Below are positions 17,150 to 27,804 of a stretch of DNA of 64,000 bases, piece after piece. Each line of letters opens with the position of its first letter. The stretch's first letter is position 1. The DNA lies in contig JAHBXR010000004.1 in NCBI GenBank assembly GCA_019636335.1, positions 186,001 through 250,000 of the forward strand, written 5' to 3'. Position numbers and translations under genes: made by a program. The notes under the pieces were generated by a model, which did not search any database, was not told where the DNA came from, and worked only from the letters and a program-made list of their open reading frames with translations. This stretch comes from Pirellulales bacterium. Its GTDB lineage: Bacteria > Planctomycetota > Planctomycetia > Pirellulales > JAEUIK01.

Positions 17150-20100
17150 TTAAGCCTTCTCGAGCAGCGCGACGGGAAAGTCGGCCAGCACCTCCGCCAG
17201 CGGCACCCCTTCGTCGCGCCAGGCAAGCTCTTCGCCCGTAAACACCTGGCGGAACTTCACCCCCGCCAGCCCTTCGGCCACGAGCATGGTATCGCCCCAG
17301 ATGGCCGGTCCCAGTGGGGGTGGCGTCATCTCGCCCTCGGCCGCGGGCGTCAATCGCGCGAGCAAGCGTGGCATCACGGCGATCGCTCCTTCGTCGGGAG
17401 CCGCACCCTGCCACGACCACGCGCACACGTGCGCCGCCTGCCCGCCGCGCACCTCGAGGGGTCGATACTCTCCTTCACCGAACAGCCTGGCATGCGCCCG
17501 GCGAAACTGCAGCGCTCGCCACGTAACGAACAACTTTGCGCGCTCGTCGCGCACGTGGCGCCCCAACTGCCTGGCCATTTCGTAGAGGCTGCCATCCTGG
17601 CGCTGCTCGGCGGCCGTGAACTCATCGAGCGCCGCGCGGCGCCGATCGTAGTCCACCGGCCGGCGGTTGTCGGGATCGACCAGGCTGAAGTCCCACAACT
17701 CCTGCCCCTGGTAGATGTCGGGTACGCCGGGCGAGAGCAGCTTGCCGAACGTCTGCGAGAGCGCCGTATAAAGCCCCCAGTCGACGATTCGCTCGTGAAA
17801 CGCCTGTAGCTCCTGCAAAAAACGCGCGCTGCGCACCGGATCGAGGGCATGCGCCACGAACTCCGCCACCGCACGATCGTACTCGGCATGCGGGTTGATC
17901 CAGCTCGTGCGGAGCTTGGCTTCGCGGGTCGCCTTCTCCATGTAGGTCTGCATCCGCGCGGTCAGCTCGCGCAAGGCGACTTCATCGGGACGGACCAGGG
18001 GCCACACGCCCAGCAACGACTGGTAGAACAGGTACTCGGCATTGCGACTGGGCGCCTCTTCGCCGTCGACTTCACGGCGGAAACGGCGGTTCCAGCGCGC
18101 GAAGCGATTCAACGCGACCCGCCACAGATGGGGTACCTCGGACAAGACGCTGATCCTGGCGCGCACGTCTTCGCTGCGCTTGGTGTCGTGCGTGGTGGTG
18201 CAGGTCAGCGAGTTCGGCCGCTGCGTGCGGCGTTCGAGATTGTCGCGATGGAAGGCCTCGACGGTCGTGACCGAATGCGGCGGATCGCCCCCTACCTCGT
18301 TTTCCGACACGAGCGGCACATATTGATAGAAGGCCGTGTCTTCGATCCCCTTGGCCATCGCGGGGCTCGTGATCTGCTGGCAGCGACCGACGAACAACAT
18401 GCGCTCGTAGTAGTTGGCCGATTCCTTCGTCGCCCAATCGGCCGACAAGAACACGTCGCGGATGAAATCGAACAGCGCCCCGTCGAGCGTGGGATTGCGC
18501 CGCCGCGCCTGCGCCACCGCCTGCAGCACCACGTGGCGACCTTCTTCCGATACGTCGGCCGAATCGATGTACGTGCGATAGACGGGAAAACAGGTCAGCA
18601 CCTCGCGCAGGGCTTGCCTCAGCGTGTTGAGCGTAAAATCGCAAAAACGCCGCTGACGCTCCGAGATGCGATTCAAACGATGCGCGAGCACCTGGACTTC
18701 GCTCGAGAGCGCGCTGCGCAGGATCAACTTCTTCGCCGTGTAGGCTACTTCGTGGAAGTCGAAATGCCGGCCGAGAAAGCGATCGTAGGTCTTGATCACC
18801 GCCTGCCGCCCGACAGGATCGATGAACAACCCGCCCAGCGAATTGAGGAAGTCGTAGCCCGTGGTGCCCGCCGTGGCCCAATCCTGTGGCAAAGGCTCGG
18901 TCGGGCCAAGAATCTTTTCCACGACCACGTAGAGTGGCGGCGCGTGCTCGCCGGCAGAGGCGTCGCCGGCCGGAGGCAGATCGTTGGTCGCGTGGTCGAG
19001 CTTGGCGGGCAGCAATCGCTCGGGCGCCGGCCGGGCGTCGGCCTCTTGCCATAGAGCCGGCAGTTCGCTTCCCACGAGCGGTACCAGCGCCGCGAGTGTC
19101 GCCTCGGCCACGTCGTGCCAGGCGGCGCCCTCGACGGCCGTCGCGAACTCTCGCTCGAAGATTGCCCGGGCCAACGCTCGCACGAACTTCCATTGCAGGC
19201 GGCGCAGATACTCGCGCGGGTTGTAGAGGCCGTCGATATGATCGATGCGCAACCCCAGCACATCGCCGCGCACGAGCAGTTCCGTCACCAATCGATGCGC
19301 ATGCTGGAAGACCTCGGCGTCCTCCATGCACACGGCGGCCAGCTCGTTGATGTCGAAGAAGCGGCGGTAGTTGATCTCGTCGGCCGCCGCTTTCCAGTGC
19401 GAGAGCCGATACGGCTGCCGGCGCAACAATTGATCGAGCGGATCGAACGTTTCCGGCTCGCCGACTTGGCCGTTGAACCACGCCACGCTGCGCTCGATGG
19501 CCACGGCGACGCCCGGTTCGCTCGCCACGAGCGCCGCGAGACGTCGACGCAGGATCTCTTTCTCGCGGCGTCGCTCGGCCATCGCGTCGGGAAACACCGT
19601 CAGCGTATCGGGCAGGTGTTCGAGTCCCGACCGAATGCTCTCGAATTCCCAAAGCGCCGGCGACTCTGGCCCCAACTCGCGGCGCAGCGTTTCACGATCG
19701 TGATCCAGCAGATCGGTCGTCGTCCGCGGATCGAGCGGAAACGACTGGTGAAAGTAGTTCACCGAGAAGCTGCCCTCGGCGAACGCCAGCTTCAACTGCC
19801 CCGCTTCGAGCACGTGACCATACTGATCGCCCAGGACGGGCAGCAGCACTTTGCCGGCCAGCTCGGCCTTGACCGGATACCAGTCGATATCGAAGTAATG
19901 TGCGAAGGGGGAGCTTTGCCCGTTCTCGAGGACGTCGCGCCACCAGGTGTTGTCGTCGCTGGTGATGCCCATGTGATTGGGCACGATGTCGAGTACCTGG
20001 CGCATGCCATGCTCGGCCAGCGTCGCGCACAGCGCCTCGAAATCGTCGGACGTCCCCAGCTCGGGATTCAAGCGATTGTGGTCGCAAACATCGTACCCGT

Positions 20101-20323
20101 GGCGGCTGCCTTGCCTGGCCTTCAGGTAAGGCGAGGCATAAAGATCGCTCACTCCCAGCGCCGCGAGATACGGCACCAGGGCTTGCACGTCGCGAAACGT
20201 GAAGTCGGCGTGCAACTGCACGCGGTACGTCGCATGCGGCACGGCGCGCCGACGGCGCAGCAGGTCGCGCACGCGATCGGCCACCTGCTCGGCGAGCTTG
20301 GCCGCGTCTAGCGTGGTCGCCAT
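17150..20323 (-). CDS. treY: Malto-oligosyltrehalose synthase (TreY)
   Basis: GH13 enzyme that turns the reducing-end alpha-1,4 link of a malto-oligosaccharide into an alpha-1,1 link, making maltooligosyltrehalose. It has 1,057 residues from ATG 20323. Signature segments: TYRVQLHADFTFRDVQALVP (near residue 35), YASPYLKARQGSRHGYDV, IVPNHMGI, nucleophile segment LGLRIDHIDGLYNP (about residue 360), VVEKILGPTEPLP (acid/base Glu) and LTCTTTHDTKRSEDVRARI (third Asp). It is longer than the 720-850 of many TreY proteins because of extra residues in the middle. The start overlaps the end of treZ by 16 bases, which suggests coupled translation. Last gene of the minus-strand glucan cluster; cytoplasmic. 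Confidence 0.96.
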   Translation of the reverse strand: MATTLDAAKLAEQVADRVRDLLRRRRAVPHATYRVQLHADFTFRDVQALVPYLAALGVSDLYASPYLKARQGSRHGYDVCDHNRLNPELGTSDDFEALCATLAEHGMRQVLDIVPNHMGITSDDNTWWRDVLENGQSSPFAHYFDIDWYPVKAELAGKVLLPVLGDQYGHVLEAGQLKLAFAEGSFSVNYFHQSFPLDPRTTTDLLDHDRETLRRELGPESPALWEFESIRSGLEHLPDTLTVFPDAMAERRREKEILRRRLAALVASEPGVAVAIERSVAWFNGQVGEPETFDPLDQLLRRQPYRLSHWKAAADEINYRRFFDINELAAVCMEDAEVFQHAHRLVTELLVRGDVLGLRIDHIDGLYNPREYLRRLQWKFVRALARAIFEREFATAVEGAAWHDVAEATLAALVPLVGSELPALWQEADARPAPERLLPAKLDHATNDLPPAGDASAGEHAPPLYVVVEKILGPTEPLPQDWATAGTTGYDFLNSLGGLFIDPVGRQAVIKTYDRFLGRHFDFHEVAYTAKKLILRSALSSEVQVLAHRLNRISERQRRFCDFTLNTLRQALREVLTCFPVYRTYIDSADVSEEGRHVVLQAVAQARRRNPTLDGALFDFIRDVFLSADWATKESANYYERMLFVGRCQQITSPAMAKGIEDTAFYQYVPLVSENEVGGDPPHSVTTVEAFHRDNLERRTQRPNSLTCTTTHDTKRSEDVRARISVLSEVPHLWRVALNRFARWNRRFRREVDGEEAPSRNAEYLFYQSLLGVWPLVRPDEVALRELTARMQTYMEKATREAKLRTSWINPHAEYDRAVAEFVAHALDPVRSARFLQELQAFHERIVDWGLYTALSQTFGKLLSPGVPDIYQGQELWDFSLVDPDNRRPVDYDRRRAALDEFTAAEQRQDGSLYEMARQLGRHVRDERAKLFVTWRALQFRRAHARLFGEGEYRPLEVRGGQAAHVCAWSWQGAAPDEGAIAVMPRLLARLTPAAEGEMTPPPLGPAIWGDTMLVAEGLAGVKFRQVFTGEELAWRDEGVPLAEVLADFPVALLEKA

Positions 20324-22212
20324 GACTGGGGCCCCCATATCACCAACTCGAACGGTTCGAGTACGCTCACTTCGTCGAGCGACGTTCGCTCCCCTGCATA
20401 ACAAGATTGTGCCGTGCTGAGCACGGCGGTGGGCAGCTCGCCCAAAATGTCTGCCAGTTCGCCCGCGACGTCCGGACAGGCCTGCCTCGACTTGCTCAGA
20501 TTGGCCACCGCCAACAAGGCTGGCTGTGCCCCGCGGCGCACGATGAGCAGTGGTGGCGGACCGTCATCGGCGCCGCGACGATCACCCCCGTCACCCGACA
20601 CCACGCGTGCCGTCGTAGGGGCGATGTCGCGCAACGCCGGCCACGTACGCCGCGCGGACAACAGGTCGCGGTACAGCGCCCGCAGGCCGGCCGCCTCGCT
20701 CCCCGCTGGCCAGCTCCAGGTGAGCTTGGCCGCTTCGAACGTGGACAGCGCCTGCGGATCGAGTGGTTCCTTACTCCAGCGGAACGTGTGCCCGGCGAAT
20801 TCCGCCGCGCGCCCCCGGCGCACCGCCTCGACCAGGCCGCGATCTTCGAACGAGCAGAAGAACGGAAAGGGTCGTTGCTCGCCATATTCCTCGCCCATGA
20901 AGAGCATCGGCACCCCCGGCGCGATCAGCAAGAGCGCCGCGGCCAGACGCTGTTCGGCCATCGAGAGCAGCGCGCCGAAACGATCGCTCTCCGCGCGATT
21001 GCCCACCTGGTCGTGATTCTGCAGACAGATCACGAAGCGATCGCGCGGCGCGTCCCCCGCAGGCATGCCATGCCGCCGCTGGCGATAATGACTGTAGCAG
21101 CCGTCGAGCACGAAGACGTCGTTGAACGACTTGGCCAGGTGCTCCGGCTGTCCGTAGTCCTGGTAGTAGCCGTCTCGCTCGCCCGTGAGCAGCGCGTGAA
21201 CGCTGTGGTGAAAATCGTCGCTCCACACGCCATCGAGGCCGTAACCGCCGAGCGCGGGGGGGTTCACCAGGCGCAAGTCTTCCTGATTCGTTTCGGCAAT
21301 GACGTGTGTCGTGCGACCTTGTTTCTCACCGGCTTCGTGCGCCACGGCCGCGATCTCGCTCAGCAGGTGCCGCGTGCCGAGATCGTAAATCTCTTGCGCT
21401 GCATCGAGCCGCAGCCCATCGAAGTGAAAATCGCGGATCCACATCCGCACGTTGTCGAGTACGAAGTGGCGCACGGGATCGCTGAACGCGCGATCGTAAT
21501 TCAGCGCCCGACCCCACGGCGTGTGGTGATAATCGGCAAAGTAATGGCCGAAGCGCGAGAAGTAGTTTCCCTCGGGCCCCAGGTGGTTGTAGACCACGTC
21601 GAGAATCACGGCCAGCCCCGCCGCATGCGCCGCATCGACCAGACGCTGGAGCGCGCGAGGTCCACCATAGCTTTGCTGCACGGCAAAGGGATAGACGCCG
21701 TCGTAGCCCCAGTTGCGCGAGCCGGGGAACTGCGCCACGGGCATGATCTCGATCGCCGTCACCCCTAATTCGCGCAGCTCGGCCAAACGCGGAATGATCG
21801 CCTCGAACGTCCCCTCGCGCGTGAACGTGCCGGTGTGCAGCTCGTAGATCACCAATTCGCCTCGCGGCACGCCACGCCAGCCGCTGTCGGTCCAGCGAAA
21901 ATCCTGCGGAAAGAAGACGGCTGAGGGGGTATGCACGCCGTCTGGCTGCCAGCGCGAGGCAGGATCTGGAAACTCTCCCTCCCCGTCGAGTCGATAAATG
22001 TATCGCTGCCCTTCGCGCACTCCCCGGGCGCGGTACGTGAAGAAGCCGTTGCCCGCCGGCTTCATCAGGTGCGCGCGGGGAGGCCCCTCGGTATGCAGCA
22101 CCAGTTCGAGCTTCTGATGGCGCGGCGCCCAGATGTGCCATGCCACGCCGCCATCGGGCTGACGCAGCGCGCCCTGCTCGAAAAAGGGTGGATCGACCGG
22201 CAAACGGCTCAT
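20308..22212 (-). CDS. treZ: Malto-oligosyltrehalose trehalohydrolase (TreZ)
   Basis: GH13 enzyme that releases free trehalose from the product of TreY. It has 634 residues from ATG 22212, with GGGAGA 11 bases before it; the 20-residue upstream extension in the frame is not conserved. An N-terminal CBM48-like beta-sandwich (WHIWAPRHQKLELVLH) is followed by the barrel: IYELHTGTFTREGTFEAII, IEIMPVAQFPGSRNWGYDGV, nucleophile FDGLRLDAAQEIYD (about residue 265), acid/base HVIAETNQEDLR and ICLQNHDQVGNRAE. These fit TreZ and not the closely related branching enzyme, and its partner treY overlaps it directly. 66 bases separate it from malQ upstream. Confidence 0.96.
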   Translation of the reverse strand: MSRLPVDPPFFEQGALRQPDGGVAWHIWAPRHQKLELVLHTEGPPRAHLMKPAGNGFFTYRARGVREGQRYIYRLDGEGEFPDPASRWQPDGVHTPSAVFFPQDFRWTDSGWRGVPRGELVIYELHTGTFTREGTFEAIIPRLAELRELGVTAIEIMPVAQFPGSRNWGYDGVYPFAVQQSYGGPRALQRLVDAAHAAGLAVILDVVYNHLGPEGNYFSRFGHYFADYHHTPWGRALNYDRAFSDPVRHFVLDNVRMWIRDFHFDGLRLDAAQEIYDLGTRHLLSEIAAVAHEAGEKQGRTTHVIAETNQEDLRLVNPPALGGYGLDGVWSDDFHHSVHALLTGERDGYYQDYGQPEHLAKSFNDVFVLDGCYSHYRQRRHGMPAGDAPRDRFVICLQNHDQVGNRAESDRFGALLSMAEQRLAAALLLIAPGVPMLFMGEEYGEQRPFPFFCSFEDRGLVEAVRRGRAAEFAGHTFRWSKEPLDPQALSTFEAAKLTWSWPAGSEAAGLRALYRDLLSARRTWPALRDIAPTTARVVSGDGGDRRGADDGPPPLLIVRRGAQPALLAVANLSKSRQACPDVAGELADILGELPTAVLSTAQSCYAGERTSLDEVSVLEPFELVIWGPQSWRPR

Positions 22213-22278
22213 CGTGCAGATATTCTCCCGACGTGACGCCGCACCGCGGTACGCACCACGAACTTCGACCACATTCTA

Positions 22279-24414
22279 TCAAGTGGCGCTCGAAGCTGGC
22301 ACCCGACGGGCAGCCCGGATCCGCTGAAATGCCGCGATAACCTCGGGCAATTGCGCGAATTGCTCGAGGCTGTACTTGGCGCGGCGACACCAGTTGCGGC
22401 GCTCGTGCAACGTGCCCGGCACGTTGTGCGGCGCCAGCTCCTGCCAGAGATCCTCGATCGTCACCAGCAACATGCGGGCATCGCTCGTCACCAGCCATTC
22501 GAGACAGGCCGCCACCACGCTCCCCGCGTCGTCGGCATCGGCGGCCAGCAGTTGCTTGCCGCGCAGCCATTTCACGAGGGCCGCGCGCACCTCGGCACGC
22601 TCCTCATGCTCGACGTGGGCCTCCTCGGCCGAGAGCAACTTGAGATCCAGCCGGTCGTCGATATCGAGGCCCCGCCAGAAGGCGGCGAACATCGGCAGAT
22701 CGTGCGTGTTGATGCTCGCCACCGCGCCGTGCGGCACCGGACGAATCGCGTCGTCCCCTTTCGGATCGAGCGAGAACTGCAGCACGTACAGGCCGTGGAT
22801 GCCGTCGCGCTTCAGCGCGCGATTGACGTAGCGCGGCACGGTGCCGAGATTCTCGCCCACCAGCCACGCCCGGCGGCGGAACGATTCGATCTTGAGAATC
22901 GCGTAGAGCTCTTCGTCGCGGTAGCGCACGTACACGCCGTCGCGCGCGTCGAGACCGCTGGGCACCCAATACAGGCGATGCAGCCCCATCACGTGATCGA
23001 TCCGCAACAAACCCGTGTATTGCAGATGATGCCGCAATACGTTGATCCAGTAGGCATAGTGCGTTTCGCGCAGGCGCTCGGGGTGAAGCGGCGGAAAGCC
23101 CCAGTTCTGTCCGCGCGTGAAGAACGCATCGGGAGGCGCACCCCCCGCCGCCGCGCGGGCAAAGACATCGCGATGCCGCCACACGTCGTAGCCATCGCCA
23201 TTCACGCCCAACGGCAGATCGAGATACCAGATCAAGCCGCGCCGCTCGGCGTCGGTCGCCAGCCTGGCCAACTCTTCATCGGCCAGAAACTGCACGTACA
23301 GGTGATACTGCTCGTTGGCGCGCTCGCAGCAGTCGTCGCCGAGCCGGCCGTCGCGCGCGAGCGACGGCCAATTCAACCAGGGGCGCCCCAGCTTCTCGCA
23401 CGCCGCGCGGAAGCGGGCATAATCTTCCACCTCGGGACGCCGGTGGACGAACTTCTCGAACGCCGCGCGACGCTCCGTGTGCCCCGCGAAAAACGCCGCG
23501 GCCATTCGCTCGAGCACTTGACGCTTCAAGCCCGCCTGGCGGCGATAGTCGACCCAACCCGCCCCTCGCAACTCGGCCAGCGCCTGTTGAAACTCGGGCG
23601 AAGCCACGAGCGACGCGGCCTCGGGCGACGCGGCCAGCTCCGGGGCGCGCTCGACATCGAGATACATCTCTTCCCAAAAGAGTCGCGTGGCGGGGGAATA
23701 GGGGCTCACGCCGTCGTCGTGATCGGAAAACGACGCCAGAATCGGCAACGTCGCTACACAGTGTCCTCCCTGGTCGGCCACCCAGTCGGACAACGCGTGC
23801 AGATCGCTCAAATCGCCGGCGCCCCAACTTCGCGAGGTGTGCAGCGCGTAGAGGGGCAGGAACACGCCCCATTGCCGCGCGTTGGCCCCCGCCGCGCCTT
23901 GATAGGCCTGTTTCGGCGCGGCAAGGATCAACACCTCGAACTGCCGGCCATGTAAGCGCAGGATGAGCTTGTGGTAGCCCAATTCCAGGGCCCCCGGCAA
24001 CGGGCAGCGCAACAGCACGTGACGCTCTCCGGCGATCTCGAGATGCCCCGCCAGGTGCAGGTCCTCGACCAGATTCACAAACGTGAACGTCTCGCCCGTC
24101 TCGAGGAACAGCTCTCCTTCGAGCCGCCCCGTGGCGCGCGACTCGGGCAGCCGCAGCCCCACCGTGTCGATCGCGCCCATCTTGACTACCGCCACCGGTT
24201 CGACCCACGCGGCGTTCTGCGCGGACTCGAAGGCGCGGAGCGCCTCGGGCACGTCCTCGTACGTTTCGAGCGGCGCGCCAAAACCCTGCAACGTGGCGAG
24301 CATCGCCCGCGGCGTGGCGTTTTGGCGCGTGCCGCTCACATCCTCGTACGAGGTCTGCAAGCCATGAGCACGAGCGAGCTTCTTCAGAGCGGCCAAATGC
24401 TTCGGAGCGGCCAT
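22279..24414 (-). CDS. malQ: 4-alpha-glucanotransferase (MalQ, GH77)
   Basis: Amylomaltase that moves alpha-1,4-glucan segments between chains and releases glucose. It has 711 residues. Visible GH77 features: SRSWGAGDLSDLHALSDWVA, SPYSPATRLFWEEMYLDV, nucleophile segment LRIDHVMGLHRLYWVPSG (about residue 475), acid/base VGENLGTVP (about 520) and SINTHDLPMFAAFW (about 570). The first 200 residues form the extra beta-rich N-terminal part seen in the longer bacterial MalQ proteins. The ATG at 24414 lies two bases after the treS stop, so translation is probably coupled. In this cluster it would recycle short malto-oligosaccharides left by GlgX and TreY. Confidence 0.95.
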   Translation of the reverse strand: MAAPKHLAALKKLARAHGLQTSYEDVSGTRQNATPRAMLATLQGFGAPLETYEDVPEALRAFESAQNAAWVEPVAVVKMGAIDTVGLRLPESRATGRLEGELFLETGETFTFVNLVEDLHLAGHLEIAGERHVLLRCPLPGALELGYHKLILRLHGRQFEVLILAAPKQAYQGAAGANARQWGVFLPLYALHTSRSWGAGDLSDLHALSDWVADQGGHCVATLPILASFSDHDDGVSPYSPATRLFWEEMYLDVERAPELAASPEAASLVASPEFQQALAELRGAGWVDYRRQAGLKRQVLERMAAAFFAGHTERRAAFEKFVHRRPEVEDYARFRAACEKLGRPWLNWPSLARDGRLGDDCCERANEQYHLYVQFLADEELARLATDAERRGLIWYLDLPLGVNGDGYDVWRHRDVFARAAAGGAPPDAFFTRGQNWGFPPLHPERLRETHYAYWINVLRHHLQYTGLLRIDHVMGLHRLYWVPSGLDARDGVYVRYRDEELYAILKIESFRRRAWLVGENLGTVPRYVNRALKRDGIHGLYVLQFSLDPKGDDAIRPVPHGAVASINTHDLPMFAAFWRGLDIDDRLDLKLLSAEEAHVEHEERAEVRAALVKWLRGKQLLAADADDAGSVVAACLEWLVTSDARMLLVTIEDLWQELAPHNVPGTLHERRNWCRRAKYSLEQFAQLPEVIAAFQRIRAARRVPASSAT

Positions 24415-24416
24415 CG

Positions 24417-27400
24417 TCAGGTTGTCCCATCCACGAGTTGCAAAATGCCTTCCAACGGAATTCGCGCCCATACCGGCCGGTCGGCCAACTCATCGACCAG
24501 CTCGTCCAGCATGCGCTCGAACAAGAAGAAGCGCAGCAGTTCGTGGCATTCCTCGGGCTTCGACGGAACGAACGGTGCATCGTGAATCGCCTGCAAGTAC
24601 GCGTCGAAGAACGCGGCCGCCGTCCAGCGCCGCCACTGCTCGGCCCAAGGCTCGAGCTGCGTGTAGTCGGCCGGGCGGTCCTGCTTGGTGAACTCCTGCA
24701 AGGCGGCGAACGCCACATAATCGAACGAGCGCACCATGCCCGCGATATCGCGCAACACGCACTGCTTGGCCCGGCGCTGCACCAAGGGGCGCGCCGCCTC
24801 TCCTTCAAAGTCGAGGATGACGTAGTCATTCTCGACCCACAGCACCTGACCCAGGTGATAGTCGCCGTGAATGCGAATCTTCATCACCGCCAGCTCTTCG
24901 GCGGGCTGCTGGCTGAAGCGCGTCACCAGCCGCGGAATCTCATCAAGCACCTGCTCGGCCAGCGGCAACCAGGGGGCGGGCAATATCTCCAGCCGCGCCG
25001 AAAGCCGACTCTGTGCCAGGCGACCTCGTTCCCCCAGGCGCTTTACGAACGTGGCGACATCGCTCGAGTTCAACGGCTCGGGCTTGAAGAGCGGATCTTG
25101 CCGCTCATCGGCCAGCGCCAGGTGCAGCTCGCCCGTGCGCTGCCCCAACAGTGCCGCGGCGGCCAGCGCCGGACCGATCCGCTCGGCAACGAACGCCGGC
25201 GGTTCTGCCTGGGCGCGGATGGCTTGGGGCTCCGACTCGATCCCGGCCGAAGAGGCCGTGGTCGAGTCCGTATACGCCCGCTCGTAATACTGACCCAGCA
25301 TGTCGAGCAGACGTTCCCAGGCGTCTCCCTGGTTGGGCACGAATTCTTGCAGCAGGGCCAGCGTCGTGGGCTCGCGCCGCAGCGGCTGGTATTCGATCGC
25401 CCCCGCCGTGCGCGGCACGCGATTGAACTGCACCCGTTCGGTAAGAAAGCGCCCGATCTCGTAGTCGGGATTCGGTCCCGGCTCCAGCCGGCGAAACATC
25501 TTGAGCGCGAAACGCTCGTTGAAAAAAACGGTCGAGTTGGCCTGGTTCGTCGTGTTGGGCCGAATCGAGAGGGTCGTGGGATCCACCTCGCCGCGAATAT
25601 CGGCCAGGGCCCGCATCGCGGTGGTCCGCAGTTCACCAACTTGGGTGGGCCATTTGACGGGCGATTCGATCGCGCGGAACATTTCGGCACAGGCCGCCTC
25701 GTCCACCAGCGCATCGTACAGGATGCCCATCGTCGCGCCCGACTGCAGTTGCGCCACGATCGCGCTCGGCTGCCAACGAGCGATCGTTTCTGCCTGCTGC
25801 CCGAGGGCGATCGCCAAGGGCACGAAGTAGGACTCGCTCGCGCCGCCGCTGTACGCCGCGTCGACCACGGCCAGGATCGTGGGGAGCGCGCCGCCATTGA
25901 GCAGCGCCCAATCGCGAATGGTAACCGTTTCGAGCGTTCTCGATTTCGTGCTGAACCAGCGCTGCTGCTGGAGAAATCGCGGCAGCGCGCTGCGTTCGAG
26001 CCTCGCCCGAATCTGTCCTTCAGTGATGGTCGACCACCCGCCGGGAAGGGTCACCTTGGGCAATGCGCCGATCGCTTCGTCCGAAGGCGCCACGGCGTGG
26101 ACTGTGATCTGCTCCGGATTGTGCTCCAAACGAAACCAATAGAACGAGTGGGGCCCCAGCGTGACGAAATAGGGCAACTCGCCGATCGGTGGAAACTGCA
26201 CGTGGCCGAACAACTCGACCGGCGTGCGCCCGGCAAACTCCGACAAGTCCAACTCCGCCGGCTGGACGAACCGCGACAGGTTCGCCACGACGAGAATCAC
26301 GTCTTCCTCGTAGCGCCGCAGATACGCCAGGACCTTGCGGTTCGTCGGATACAGAAACTGCATCTCGCCGCGGCCAAACGCCGTAAAACGTTTGCGCAGC
26401 GCGATCAGTCGCTTCATCCAGTGCAAGAGGGACGAAGGATCGCGCTGCTCGGCCTCGACGTTCACCGCCTGGTAGCCGTACACGGGGTCCATGATGATCG
26501 GCGAATAGAGCTGGGCGAAGTCGGCCTTCGAAAAGCCCGCGTTGCGATCCCCCGTCCATTGCATCGGGGTGCGCACGCCGTTGCGATCGCCGAGATAGAT
26601 ATTGTCTCCCATACCGATCTCGTCGCCGTAGTAGACGATCGGCGTGCCCGGAAACGAGAACAGCAAACTGTTGAGCAGCTCGATGCGGTGGCGACTGTTG
26701 CCCAAGAGCGGCGCCAGCCGGCGGCGAATGCCCAGGTTCAACCGCGCCTGCGGATCCGACGCATACTCGCGATACATGTAGTCGCGCTCTTCGTCGGTCA
26801 CCATCTCGAGCGTCAGTTCGTCGTGATTCCGCAGGAAGAGCGCCCATTGGCACTCGGGCGGAATCTCGGGCGTCTGCCGCATGATCTCGATGATCGGGTG
26901 CCGATCTTCCTGCCGCAGCGCCATGAACATGCGCGGCATGAGCGGAAAATGAAACACCATGTGACACTCGTCGCCGTCACCGAAATAGGGACGCACGTCG
27001 AGGGGCCACTGGTTCGCCTCGGCCAGGAACATGCGATCCTGATAACCGGCGTCGAGCTCGCGCCGCAGCGCCCGCAGCACGCGGTGTGTCTCGGGCAGAT
27101 TCTCGCAGTTCGTCCCCTCGCGCTCGATCAAGTAGGGAATCGCGTCCAGCCGCACGCCGTCGACCCCCATGTCCAGCCAGTGTCGCATCACGCGCGTCAC
27201 CGCCTTGAACACCACGGGGTTGTCGAAGTTCAGGTCGGGCTGATGGTGGAAGAAGCGATGCCAGTAGTACGTTTCCGCCACCGGATCCCAGGTCCAGTTC
27301 GAGCGCTCGGTGTCGGTGAAGATGATCCGCGCCTCGCGATACTTCTCGTCGCTGTCGCTCCAGACGTAGAAATTGCGTTTGCTCGAGCCGCGCGGCGCCC

Positions 27401-27770
27401 GCCGCGCCGCCTGGAACCAGGGATGCTGGTCGGACGTGTGATTGATGACGATCTCGGTGATGATCCGCATGTCGCGGCGATGCGCCTCGCGCACGAACTG
27501 GCGAAAGTCGCGGACCGTGCCGTACGAAGGATGCACGCCGAAATAATCGGCGATATCGTAGCCATCGTCGCGCAGGGGCGAGGGATAGAAGGGCAAGAGC
27601 CATAGTGCCGTGACGCCCAGGTCCTGCAGGTAATCGAGCTTCTCGATCAGGCCCGAGAAATCGCCGATCCCATCGCCGTTCGCGTCGAAGAAGGCGCGCA
27701 CGTGCAACTGGTAAATGATGGCGTCTTTGTACCACTCGGGCGACGAGCGATCGCGCGGGTCGTGCCTCAT
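24417..27770 (-). CDS. treS: Trehalose synthase fused to maltokinase (TreS-Mak)
   Basis: Bifunctional protein of 1,117 residues. Residues of about 10-560 are a GH13 trehalose synthase, which interconverts maltose and trehalose: [24 protein letters not shown]-like FNFDNPVV region, [17 protein letters not shown] (nucleophile), FLAEANQWP (acid/base) and [12 protein letters not shown]. After a linker, residues of about 600-1110 are an aminoglycoside-phosphotransferase-fold maltokinase: [13 protein letters not shown] at its start, the catalytic [12 protein letters not shown] (near residue 967) and the metal-binding [13 protein letters not shown]. The pair turns trehalose into maltose 1-phosphate, the usual substrate of GlgE. 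No glgE gene is in this window. The gene starts 34 bases after the glgX stop, with AGGTGG upstream, and runs into malQ. Confidence 0.96.
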   Translation of the reverse strand: MRHDPRDRSSPEWYKDAIIYQLHVRAFFDANGDGIGDFSGLIEKLDYLQDLGVTALWLLPFYPSPLRDDGYDIADYFGVHPSYGTVRDFRQFVREAHRRDMRIITEIVINHTSDQHPWFQAARRAPRGSSKRNFYVWSDSDEKYREARIIFTDTERSNWTWDPVAETYYWHRFFHHQPDLNFDNPVVFKAVTRVMRHWLDMGVDGVRLDAIPYLIEREGTNCENLPETHRVLRALRRELDAGYQDRMFLAEANQWPLDVRPYFGDGDECHMVFHFPLMPRMFMALRQEDRHPIIEIMRQTPEIPPECQWALFLRNHDELTLEMVTDEERDYMYREYASDPQARLNLGIRRRLAPLLGNSRHRIELLNSLLFSFPGTPIVYYGDEIGMGDNIYLGDRNGVRTPMQWTGDRNAGFSKADFAQLYSPIIMDPVYGYQAVNVEAEQRDPSSLLHWMKRLIALRKRFTAFGRGEMQFLYPTNRKVLAYLRRYEEDVILVVANLSRFVQPAELDLSEFAGRTPVELFGHVQFPPIGELPYFVTLGPHSFYWFRLEHNPEQITVHAVAPSDEAIGALPKVTLPGGWSTITEGQIRARLERSALPRFLQQQRWFSTKSRTLETVTIRDWALLNGGALPTILAVVDAAYSGGASESYFVPLAIALGQQAETIARWQPSAIVAQLQSGATMGILYDALVDEAACAEMFRAIESPVKWPTQVGELRTTAMRALADIRGEVDPTTLSIRPNTTNQANSTVFFNERFALKMFRRLEPGPNPDYEIGRFLTERVQFNRVPRTAGAIEYQPLRREPTTLALLQEFVPNQGDAWERLLDMLGQYYERAYTDSTTASSAGIESEPQAIRAQAEPPAFVAERIGPALAAAALLGQRTGELHLALADERQDPLFKPEPLNSSDVATFVKRLGERGRLAQSRLSARLEILPAPWLPLAEQVLDEIPRLVTRFSQQPAEELAVMKIRIHGDYHLGQVLWVENDYVILDFEGEAARPLVQRRAKQCVLRDIAGMVRSFDYVAFAALQEFTKQDRPADYTQLEPWAEQWRRWTAAAFFDAYLQAIHDAPFVPSKPEECHELLRFFLFERMLDELVDELADRPVWARIPLEGILQLVDGTT

Positions 27771-27804
27771 CGTGCGTCCACCTGTGCCGCGCGAAGACGG
27801 TCAG

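Noticed and set aside
24438..27605. Very long open frame (over 1,000 codons) antisense to treS
   Set aside because: It is the mirror of a gene with full GH13 and kinase motifs. In GC-rich DNA the reverse frame stays open through third-position bias. Its translation has no domain signature.
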